Origin: Planctomycetota bacterium
Lineage (GTDB): Bacteria; Planctomycetota; B15-G4
Direction: 5' to 3'
Assembly (NCBI GenBank): GCA_020638905.1
Contig: JACKHP010000024.1
Location: forward strand, 1-64,000
DNA: 64,000 bases
Below the pieces are notes generated by a model. That model was not told the origin of the DNA, ran no database searches, and saw only the letters and a program-made list of their open reading frames with translations. The position numbers were made by a program, and so were the translations under genes. This document shows positions 9,299-16,576 of the stretch, in pieces; position 1 is the first letter of the stretch; every line of letters begins with the position of its first letter.

Positions 9299-10738
9299 GT
9301 GCCGGCCGACGCGCCCCGTGCGCTGCGTCTGGAACTCGACGCGCCGCCTGGCGGCGGCTGCGCGCTGGCCGAGGCCGCGTTCGTCCCCGCCGCGCTCGCG
9401 CGCGACGCGCGGGCGCAGGCGCCGCGGCGCGTGCTGCTGGTCACGAGCGACACCCACCGCGGCGACCACCTGGGCGCGTCGGGCAGCGGCGTTCCGGTGC
9501 GCACCCCCAACCTCGACGCGCTCGCCGCGCGCGGGACGCTGTTCCTCGACTGCTGGGTCTCGGCCAACTTCACGAACCCGTCCCACGCCGCGCTGATGAC
9601 GGGGACGTCGCCGCAGGCGACCGGCATCACGAGCAACGACCGCGCCCTCGACGACGCCGCGCCGACCCTCGCCGAACGCTTCGCCGCCGCCGGCTTCCGC
9701 ACCTTCGCGGCGCTCTCGGCGCACCACCTCGGCGACGCCGTCTCGGGCCTGGGACAGGGCTTCGACCGCGTCGCGTGGCCCGACGCGAGCCAGCGTCCGT
9801 CGGGCGAGACGCTCGACGCGCTGCTGCCCTGGCTCGACGAAGCCGACGACGACCCGCGCCCGCTGTTCGTCTGGCTGCACGTGTTCGACGCGCACCTGCC
9901 GTACGTCCCGCTGCCCGAGTTCGAGCGGCTCGGCTACGACGGACCGGCCGATCCGTTCGACCCGTCGCGTCCGCCGCTGCCCTTCGACGACCGCCTTCCC
10001 GCGGGACTGCACGGATTGCGCGACGTCGAGTTCGCGCGCGCCGAGTACCGCGGCTGCGTGGCGTCCCTCGACCACGAGCTGCGGCGCGTCTTCGGACGAC
10101 CGGCGCTGGACGACGCGCTCGTCGCGGTGGTCGGCGACCACGGCGAGTCGCTCGGCGCGCACGACATCTGGTTCAACCACGCGGGACTGTATCCCGACAC
10201 GCTGCACGTTCCGCTCATCCTCGCCGGACCGGGCGTGCCCGCAGGACGCGTCGAGTCGCGTCCCGTGCGGCAGGTCGACCTGGGACGCACGCTGCTCGAC
10301 CTCGCCGGACTCCCCGACGCGTCGTTCCCCGGGCGCTCGCTCGTCGCGCCGGCCGCCGACGACGACGGGACGCGCTTCGCGTTGGCGTCCCACGCCACGT
10401 CGGCCTCGATCACGCGCGGGCGCCACCACCTCGTGCTGCAGCTCGTCGACCACCACCAGCGCTGGCACGCCCACGACGTCGAGCTCTACGACCTCGTCGA
10501 CGATCCGGACTGCACGCGCGACGTGACCGACGCGCAGCTCGACGTGGCGCGCGAACTGCGCGCACGCCTGATCGCCTGGCTCGACGCCGCGGGATGCGCG
10601 CGCTGGGCCGGCCGCGTCGACGACGACGCCGCGCTCCACGAGCAGCTCGCCGCGCTGGGCTACGTCGAGGGCGCCGATGCGTCCGACGCGCCGCTCTTCG
10701 TGCCGGACGACTGCGCGTCGTGCCGGCGCTTCCGCTGA
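9299..10738 (+). CDS. Sulfatase-like domain protein (intact 3' part of a frameshifted gene)
   Basis: 479 residues of open frame from a GTG at 9299. The GTG is probably internal, since coding signal enters from upstream. The sulfatase-superfamily core is complete: VTSDTHRGDHLGASG (first metal site), FTNPSHAALMTG (nucleophile region with Thr where sulfatases have Cys/Ser and His where they have Arg), VVGDHGESLGAH (second metal site) and a C-terminal EQLAALGYVEG like the sulfatase at 1892. The last residues contain a CxxC (DDCASCRRFR). Whether a functional protein is made depends on the upstream frameshifts. Confidence 0.7.
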   Translation: MPADAPRALRLELDAPPGGGCALAEAAFVPAALARDARAQAPRRVLLVTSDTHRGDHLGASGSGVPVRTPNLDALAARGTLFLDCWVSANFTNPSHAALMTGTSPQATGITSNDRALDDAAPTLAERFAAAGFRTFAALSAHHLGDAVSGLGQGFDRVAWPDASQRPSGETLDALLPWLDEADDDPRPLFVWLHVFDAHLPYVPLPEFERLGYDGPADPFDPSRPPLPFDDRLPAGLHGLRDVEFARAEYRGCVASLDHELRRVFGRPALDDALVAVVGDHGESLGAHDIWFNHAGLYPDTLHVPLILAGPGVPAGRVESRPVRQVDLGRTLLDLAGLPDASFPGRSLVAPAADDDGTRFALASHATSASITRGRHHLVLQLVDHHQRWHAHDVELYDLVDDPDCTRDVTDAQLDVARELRARLIAWLDAAGCARWAGRVDDDAALHEQLAALGYVEGADASDAPLFVPDDCASCRRFR

Positions 10739-10765
10739 CGCGGGGACGCCCGAGGTCGACCCCGC

Positions 10766-11461
10766 TCAGCGACGACGCGCGACGAGGAGCGTCGAGCCCG
10801 GACGCGGCAGCCCCGCGGCGCGCGCCTCGGCCAGCAGATCGTCGCGCTGCGCGCGGTCGACGTCGTCGGGCGCCAGGCCCGTCAGGCGCGCGTCGAACTC
10901 ACGCACCACGGCGGCGAGCGGCGCCGCCTCGGACGCGACGCAGCGGGTGTGCCGCACGCTCCAGCGACCGTCCGGCAGCAGCTCCACCAGCCCGTGCGGG
11001 GACAGGTCGTCGCCATGCACGCGTCCGAGGCGCCGATCCTGCCGGCGCAGCCAGTCGTCGAGTCGCGCACCGAGCGCCCAGCCCGGGGCCGCCGGATCGC
11101 GCCAGGGCTCGGCCAGCAGGATGCCCGTGCGCGCCACGCGCGCGGCCTCCGCGACGGCCACCACCGGGCGGGCCAGGTGGTGCAGGACGTGCCGCAGCAC
11201 GACCCAGTCGAACGCGCCCGTGGCGAACGGCAGCACCTCGGCGTGCGCGCGCACCACGCGCAGTCCGTCCTGGACGCAGGCGCGCAGCCCCCCCTCGTCG
11301 GCCTCGATGCCCACGGCGTCGACGCCCGCGCGCCGCAGCGCGGCGAGCACGCCGCCCTCTCCGCAACCGACGTCGAGCACGCGACCCGGCTGCTCCTGGA
11401 GCAGGCGAGCCACGAGCTGCTCGCGGAGTTCGGCGCGGCCATTCGAGGGGACGACGGTCAT
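10766..11461 (-). CDS. Class I SAM-dependent methyltransferase (type 11)
   Basis: 231 residues. Motif I VLDVGCGEGG binds SAM, the acidic loop follows at GIEADEGG, and DWVVLRHVLHHLARP is motif IV/post-IV as in UbiE/Methyltransf_11 proteins. The substrate cannot be inferred. It is convergent with the sulfatase-like gene, with only 27 bases between stops. Start is ATG 11461; a TAGGCT hexamer at 11486-11491 (minus strand) could be its -10, giving a leader of about 20 bases. Confidence 0.85.
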   Translation of the reverse strand: MTVVPSNGRAELREQLVARLLQEQPGRVLDVGCGEGGVLAALRRAGVDAVGIEADEGGLRACVQDGLRVVRAHAEVLPFATGAFDWVVLRHVLHHLARPVVAVAEAARVARTGILLAEPWRDPAAPGWALGARLDDWLRRQDRRLGRVHGDDLSPHGLVELLPDGRWSVRHTRCVASEAAPLAAVVREFDARLTGLAPDDVDRAQRDDLLAEARAAGLPRPGSTLLVARRR

Positions 11462-11485
11462 GCAGGTTGCCCGGAGTGAGCCCAG

Positions 11486-11491
11486 AGCCTA
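11486..11491 (-). promoter_or_regulatory. Possible -10 box (TAGGCT)
   Basis: GGTAGGCTCTGG on the minus strand, 24 bases upstream of the methyltransferase ATG at 11461, fits the TANNNT pattern used elsewhere in the window. No -35 is evident. Confidence 0.3.
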
Positions 11492-11734
11492 CCAGGGCTC
11501 GGCCACGGCGCCTCCGAGTGTCGCGCCCCGAGGCGACGCGAGATCCGCGGAGCCACCCGGGGATTCCGATGCAACACGCGCGCCCCCGGCGGGGACTCCT
11601 CGACGAAGGGGCCGACGACTCGGGTCGCGGCCCTCCGTCGCTCCCGAACCGCGCCGCGACGGGTCGACGCGTGACTTCGCGCGCATCCTCGACCGACCCG
11701 CGCCCGCACCCACCACGAAAGGGGAAGCAACCTC

Positions 11735-13297
11735 ATGGCACGATCCTCCACGTCCCGCCCCCCGAACGCCTGGCTCGCCGCCGCCGCGCTGGCGCTCGCC
11801 TCGGTCCCCGCCGCGGCCCAGGGCAACGGCTCGAACTTCTTCGTCCTGCACAACGGCGTCGACGCCGTGTACGCCGGCCTCGGCGCGGGCGGCACGCAGA
11901 CCGCCGCCGACGGCATCGGCACGTGGGTCATGGGCGAAGACCTCAAGGGCGCCACCCGCACGCAGCTCGGCGACTGGGGCTTCAAGCTGCAAGGCCTGAC
12001 CGAGAACGTGTGCGTGCTCGGCAGCGCGAGCGGCCCGTTCACCTTCGGCCAGCTCGCGATCGTCTTCCCCAACATCGCGCTGGTCGAACTCGACGGACGC
12101 AACGGACACGTGCCCGACGTGTTCACCGTGCCGCAGTGCGCGGGCGCCGCGCTGCCCGGCATCACGAGCGCCGGCTTCATCCCCTACGGCTCGCCGGCGG
12201 TGGGCTCGACGACGTTCCTGCTCTCCGGATACCCGTCGGCGGCGGCGTTGCCCTCGTCGCTCTCGATCCTGCTGCCCAACGGTGGACTCGTCCCGTCGTC
12301 GCTGGGCGGCACGGCCACGCTCGTGGGCAGCACCGGCCTGGCCGCGCTCGGCATCGGCTCGACAGGCTTCTGCTGGACGATCGACTTCACCTGGACGCCG
12401 TCCGCTCTTCCGCTGCTCGACGACGTCGACGGCCTCTGGCACTACGCGCACGTCTCGCCCGACGACAACCAGTACTGGGCCATGTCGACGAACGAGCTGA
12501 ACGCCTGGCAGTCGCAGTCGGTGGTGCTCGACGGCGGCGCGACGCTGCAGGCCTTCTTCTCGAGCCTCGACTACGGCCTGCTCTACCGTTCGGTCGATCC
12601 GGTCACCGAGGACGCGCTGCAGCCGTCGGCCCCCGGCGGCGGCGTCTACTACGCGACCACGATCGACGCGGCGGGCGGCAACCCGGGCGCCCCGGGCGCC
12701 GGCTTCGACCTCGGGCGACACATCGCGTGGAGCCAGTCGGGCAGCACGGCATACCTTGCGAAGACTCCCGGCCTCGCGAACCAGGATCCGGCCGGCGGAC
12801 CCTTCCCGACCGCCATCCCGACCTTGGGCTTCTGCACCTGGAACGACGAGCAGTACAACGGCCCCGGTTCGCCGCCCCCGGGGGGCTATCGGCTCACCTG
12901 GCTGACGCTCGACTGGGACGCGACCTTCGGCGTCGACCCGGCGCTGGCCGGCGAGGCGACCAAGTTCCTGGGGACGGTGCGCGTGCCCTCCACGATCCCG
13001 GTCAGCATCCCCACGCCCTGGCCCCAGCCGATCACGACGGTGCTCTTCCCGTTGCTCGTGCACGACACGGTGCTGCACGTCGGCGACCCGCAGTGGCCCG
13101 ACCCGAACGGCAACCCGGCCGCGAACGTGGGAGGCACGAGCCCGCACATCCCCCTGCTGCTCGGCTCGGTCTGCATCGGCGCGCCGGTGGTGCTGCAGTT
13201 CGGCAGCTCGGGTCTCGCCGGTCCGGCCGGCCCGCTGGTCTGGGACCCTGACGTGAACGCACCGAGCATCACGCAGCAGATCGCCTACCTCGACTGA
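11735..13297 (+). CDS. Secreted protein of unknown function
   Basis: 520 residues with a clear signal peptide (WLAAAALALASVPAAAQG). I do not recognise the family. It is rich in Gly, Pro, Trp and aromatic residues, has few charged residues and several paired Cys (VCVLG, PQCAG, GFCWT, GFCTW, VCIG), which suits an extracellular beta-rich protein. The C-terminal 60 residues (LLLGSVCIGAPVVLQFGSSGLAG) look like a beta-sandwich end shared by many exported planctomycete proteins. A strong AAAGGGGAAG ribosome binding site precedes ATG 11735. Two hairpins follow the stop. It seems to be a stand-alone gene. Confidence 0.75.
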   Translation: MARSSTSRPPNAWLAAAALALASVPAAAQGNGSNFFVLHNGVDAVYAGLGAGGTQTAADGIGTWVMGEDLKGATRTQLGDWGFKLQGLTENVCVLGSASGPFTFGQLAIVFPNIALVELDGRNGHVPDVFTVPQCAGAALPGITSAGFIPYGSPAVGSTTFLLSGYPSAAALPSSLSILLPNGGLVPSSLGGTATLVGSTGLAALGIGSTGFCWTIDFTWTPSALPLLDDVDGLWHYAHVSPDDNQYWAMSTNELNAWQSQSVVLDGGATLQAFFSSLDYGLLYRSVDPVTEDALQPSAPGGGVYYATTIDAAGGNPGAPGAGFDLGRHIAWSQSGSTAYLAKTPGLANQDPAGGPFPTAIPTLGFCTWNDEQYNGPGSPPPGGYRLTWLTLDWDATFGVDPALAGEATKFLGTVRVPSTIPVSIPTPWPQPITTVLFPLLVHDTVLHVGDPQWPDPNGNPAANVGGTSPHIPLLLGSVCIGAPVVLQFGSSGLAGPAGPLVWDPDVNAPSITQQIAYLD

Positions 13298-13299
13298 TC

Positions 13300-13320
13300 G
13301 GGACCGCACTCCGGTCTCTT
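13300..13320 (+). terminator. Short hairpin terminator after the secreted protein gene
   Basis: GGGACCG and CGGTCTC pair (one G-U) around a 5-base loop starting three bases after the stop codon, followed by only two T residues. Confidence 0.5.
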
Positions 13321-13332
13321 GCATCCTCGGCC

Positions 13333-13382
13333 GCGCGGGCCCGACACCCGGAGGGACTCCACCCCCCGCGTCGGGCCCGCGC
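13333..13382. terminator. Long perfect GC hairpin between two genes
   Basis: GCGCGGGCCCGAC at 13333-13345 is the exact reverse complement of 13370-13382, a 13-bp stem with a 24-base loop. It lies between the secreted protein gene and the leaderless promoter at 13457. It may be a terminator or an insulating element; there is no U tract. Confidence 0.55.
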
Positions 13383-13456
13383 TCTCTCGGGACGTCGATC
13401 CGCGGCGTCGTCGTGGCGCCGCGCCCGGAGCAGGCGACGGCCGAGCGGCGACGCGC

Positions 13457-13462
13457 TACCAT
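13457..13462 (+). promoter_or_regulatory. -10 box (TACCAT), probable leaderless promoter
   Basis: GCTACCAT followed by six bases and then the methyltransferase ATG at 13469. A transcription start 6 to 8 bases after the hexamer would coincide with the start codon. No Shine-Dalgarno sequence precedes the ATG. Confidence 0.6.
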
Positions 13463-13468
13463 CGGCGC

Positions 13469-14275
13469 ATGCAAGCCGTCGTCGAGGACGCAGCCGTGGA
13501 CTACGCGTCGGCCGTCGCCGACGGCTACGTGTCCCAACTCGCCGCGCTGGGGCTGCGTCCCGAGGGGCTGACCCTGCTCGAACTCGGGCCCGGCGCCGAC
13601 CTCGGACCCGCGCTGCTGCTCGCCGGTCGCGGCGCGCGCGTCACGGTGGCCGACCCGTGGCTGGCCGATTGCACGGCCCGGCACCTTGCGCTCTACGCGC
13701 GTCTCGCCGAGCGCGTCGAGTCGGGCGACGCACCCGGACACGCGCGTGCGCTGCGCGCGGTGCTGGCCGAGCGACGCCACGAGGCCGCGCTCCTGACGCT
13801 GCGCGCATCGGCCGAACGGCTGGGACGCGCCCACGGTCTGCGCCCGTGCAGCTTCGACGTGTGCTTCTCGAACGCGGTGTTCGAACACGTCGCCAGTCCG
13901 CTGCGCGCGGCGCGCCGGCTGTTCACGCTCACGCGCCCGGGCGGATACGGATTGCACCAGGTCGACTTCCGTGACCATCGCGACTTCGCACGCCCGCTCG
14001 AGCACCTGACCGAGGGCCCGCTGGCGCGGGCGCTGCGACGCGTGCGTCACCGCGGCGCCCAGGGCAGCGGCTGGCGGCACCCCGCGTACGCCGACGCGCT
14101 GCGGCGCGCGGGATTCGAACTGCTCGACTTCGAGGACAACCTGCACGCCGCGCCGGAGTACCTCGACGAGGTGCTGCCGCGCCTGCGTCCCGCGTTCGGG
14201 CGCCTGCCGCGCGCGACCCTGGCGGTGCTCTCGGGGCGCTTCGTCGTGCGTCGCCCGGACGGAGTCGCGGCATGA
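13469..14275 (+). CDS. Class I SAM-dependent methyltransferase domain protein
   Basis: 268 residues. Motif I TLLELGPGADLG and the acidic end of beta 2 (VTVADPW) mark the SAM site; CFSNAVFEHVASPLRAARRL is the motif IV region of Methyltransf_11-type enzymes. The middle (residues 80-125) is an Arg/Ala-rich helical insert. The C-terminal half (DNLHAAPEYLDEVLPRLRP) resembles methyltransferases in sugar or polysaccharide pathways, though this is only an impression. The ATG at 13469 was chosen because of the GCTACCAT element just upstream. It overlaps the next gene by ATGA. Confidence 0.8.
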   Translation: MQAVVEDAAVDYASAVADGYVSQLAALGLRPEGLTLLELGPGADLGPALLLAGRGARVTVADPWLADCTARHLALYARLAERVESGDAPGHARALRAVLAERRHEAALLTLRASAERLGRAHGLRPCSFDVCFSNAVFEHVASPLRAARRLFTLTRPGGYGLHQVDFRDHRDFARPLEHLTEGPLARALRRVRHRGAQGSGWRHPAYADALRRAGFELLDFEDNLHAAPEYLDEVLPRLRPAFGRLPRATLAVLSGRFVVRRPDGVAA

Positions 14276-16203
14276 CGTCCGTCGACCTTCCGTCCACGCG
14301 CCCCGCCCGCGCACGTCCGACGACGCGCGTGCGCACGTCCCCGGGTCTCCGCCGACGCACTCTCGGCGTGCTGCTCGCGCACGCGTCCCTGGCCGCGTGC
14401 CTCGCCGCGCAGGACGACGTCGCCTCGCGCCCGCTCAACCTCGACTTCGAGCAGCCGGCGAACGAGTCCTCGGCGCTGCCCGGCTGGCTCGACCGCGACG
14501 TGCTCCCGCCGGCGCCCGGCGAGGGCTACGAGGCCGAGCGCGTCACGCAACCCGTGCACGGCGGACGCGGCGCAGCCTTGCTGGCCCGCCGCGCCGACGC
14601 CGGGGCCGACGCCCGCTTCGGCACGCTCGGCCAGTCGATCTCCTGCGATCCGTGGCTCGGCCGACGCCTGCGCCTCTCGGGCTGGCTGCGCACCGAAGGC
14701 GTCACCTCCGGCGCGGGGCTGTGGATGCGCGTCGACGGCGAGGGCACGACGCTGGCCTTCGACAACATGTCCACGCGCTTCGTGACCGAAGACAGCGACT
14801 GGACGCACTGCGAGGTCGTGCTCGACGTCGATCGCTCGGCGCGACGCATCTCGTTCGGCGTCCTGCTGCTCGGCGAGGGACGCGTCTTCGTCGACGACCT
14901 GTCCTTCGAGGTGGTCGACGCGTCGGTGCCGAGCACGGCGATCCTGTCGCGGCCGCCGCTCGACGACTCACCCGCCCCCGCGGCCGTACGCGACTGGATC
15001 ACGCGCCGCGCCGTGCGCATCTCGTCGCTCGAACCCGCCGAGTCCGAGCGCGATCTCGCGTCGTTGCCCGTGCTCGTCGGCGACGCCCGGCTCGTCGTGC
15101 TGGGTGAGCCGGTGCGCGCGACGCGCGAGGTGCTCGCGCTGCAGCGGCGCATCCTCGAACGCCTCGTCGACGAACGCGGCTTCGACACCCTGGCGCTCGA
15201 CTCCGGCCTGGCCGAGACGCTCTACCTCGGACTCTACGTGACCCGTGGTCGCGGCGACCCGCGTGCGCTGGCGCGCGAGGTGCTGCCGTGGCACCGCCAG
15301 AGCGAGGACGTGCTCGACCTGATCGAGTGGCTGCGCGAGCGCAACGAAAGCCACCCGCACAACGTGCGCCTGGTGGGCATCGAGGCGCTCGGCGTCGAAG
15401 CCGGACTGCGCTCGGTCACGGCCTTCCTCGAGCGCGTCGACGCGGACCGCGCCGAGCGCTTCGAGAAGGCCTTCCTGCCGCTCAGCGCACTCGAGGACGA
15501 GCGCGGCGACGGACCCCGTCCCTCGAACGCGACGCTCGAGCTGGCGTCGAGCGAGGCCGACGACCTGCTCGACGCGTTCGACGCGCGCCGGGAGGCGTGG
15601 TCCGAGGAGACCTCGAACCGCACGACCGAACGCGCGCGACAGCTCGTGGTCGTCCTGCGCCAGGTGGTCGCGATGGCGCGTGAACCGGCCCGCGCCGAGG
15701 AGCTCCACGTCGCGGCGCTGCTCGACAACATCGAGTGGGAGCTCGACCAGGACCCCGAGTCGAAGGTCGTGCTGCTGCTGCACGACCGGCTGCTGCTGCG
15801 CGGAGGCGAGACCCCGACCCTGGGCGACCGCCTGCACGAGCGCTTCGGCGACGAGGCCCTGCTGGTCGCCACCACCGTGCGCTCGGGGGGATTCCGCGCG
15901 TGGCCTGGAGGCGGCGAGCAGATCGAGACGTTCGAGCTGCCCGAGCCGCCGACCAGCAGCCTCGAGGCCGCGGTTCCCGAGCTGGGCGTACCGGCCGTGC
16001 TGCTCGACCTGCGGGCCCTCCCGCCGGCCGGTCCGGTGAGGGCGTGGTTCGACGCCCCGCACGTCACGCGCCTCGTCGACGGTTTCTTCCTGGCCCGCAG
16101 CCCCGACCTGTTCCTCGAGCGGGTGCGCCCGGGCAAGGCCTGCGACCTGCTGCTCCAGATCGAGTCGGTGAGTCCCGACCGGCGGCTGCCCGACGACGGC
16201 TGA
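14272..16203 (+). CDS. Erythromycin-esterase-like protein with N-terminal binding module and altered active site
   Basis: 643 residues. A signal sequence (LLAHASLAACLAAQD) is followed by a carbohydrate-binding-module-like beta-sandwich (about 55-205; NLDFEQ at its start, VFVDDLSFEV at its end). An erythromycin-esterase-type domain runs from about 265 to the end. Family members carry GEATHGTRE; here it reads GEPVRATRE, so Glu279 is kept but the essential His is Arg282. The second motif HNxH reads HDRL (His504, Leu507). Hydrolase activity of the usual kind is therefore doubtful. It is translationally coupled to the upstream methyltransferase (ATGA). Confidence 0.75.
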   Translation: MTSVDLPSTRPARARPTTRVRTSPGLRRRTLGVLLAHASLAACLAAQDDVASRPLNLDFEQPANESSALPGWLDRDVLPPAPGEGYEAERVTQPVHGGRGAALLARRADAGADARFGTLGQSISCDPWLGRRLRLSGWLRTEGVTSGAGLWMRVDGEGTTLAFDNMSTRFVTEDSDWTHCEVVLDVDRSARRISFGVLLLGEGRVFVDDLSFEVVDASVPSTAILSRPPLDDSPAPAAVRDWITRRAVRISSLEPAESERDLASLPVLVGDARLVVLGEPVRATREVLALQRRILERLVDERGFDTLALDSGLAETLYLGLYVTRGRGDPRALAREVLPWHRQSEDVLDLIEWLRERNESHPHNVRLVGIEALGVEAGLRSVTAFLERVDADRAERFEKAFLPLSALEDERGDGPRPSNATLELASSEADDLLDAFDARREAWSEETSNRTTERARQLVVVLRQVVAMAREPARAEELHVAALLDNIEWELDQDPESKVVLLLHDRLLLRGGETPTLGDRLHERFGDEALLVATTVRSGGFRAWPGGGEQIETFELPEPPTSSLEAAVPELGVPAVLLDLRALPPAGPVRAWFDAPHVTRLVDGFFLARSPDLFLERVRPGKACDLLLQIESVSPDRRLPDDG

Positions 16204-16576
16204 GCGCTTCGTCACGGTTCCCCGGACACACGCGCCATTTGCTTCGATATCAACATCTGTCGACGCGATAATCGCCGATGACAGCCACTCATCGCGCCAA
16301 AATCGACGCAGATCGCATCGACGGTCGCATTCATCACAGAATCAGAATGCGACAAAAGAGCTTGTGATCGCGACGAGCTTCGTGGCAGCCTCGACCGCGG
16401 TCCGGGAGGCGGTCGGCCACGCCTCTCCAGACCGTCACTGGCCTGAACCGTCAGGCGACATCGGGCACGGCCGCCGGTAAGACGGCTTCCCTTCGCCGTC
16501 GCGCGGCCCTCCCCGATCTTGCGGGGCCGCGCGGTCGCCGCGCCTCCTCGAAGCAGCACGCACCAGGATCTCCACC
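16204..16576. other. Intergenic region with an AT-richer island and two hairpins
   Basis: No convincing gene. Bases about 16235-16385 are close to 50% GC against roughly 70% around them. Inside is a perfect 9-bp inverted repeat, GTCGCATTC (16324-16332) with GAATGCGAC (16345-16353), loop 12, followed by AAAA. A GATAAT hexamer lies at 16267-16272. A second hairpin, GCGCGGCCC (16501-16509) with GGGCCGCGC (16524-16532), sits 45 bases before the next start codon. The region may hold the lyase promoter, a small RNA or a regulatory leader; no known riboswitch class was recognised. Confidence 0.5.

Noticed and set aside
16435..16576. Riboswitch in the leader of the lyase gene
   Set aside because: Small hairpins are present (GCCG/CGGC and GCGCGGCCC/GGGCCGCGC) but no conserved core of c-di-GMP, SAM, cobalamin, glycine or guanidine classes was recognised.
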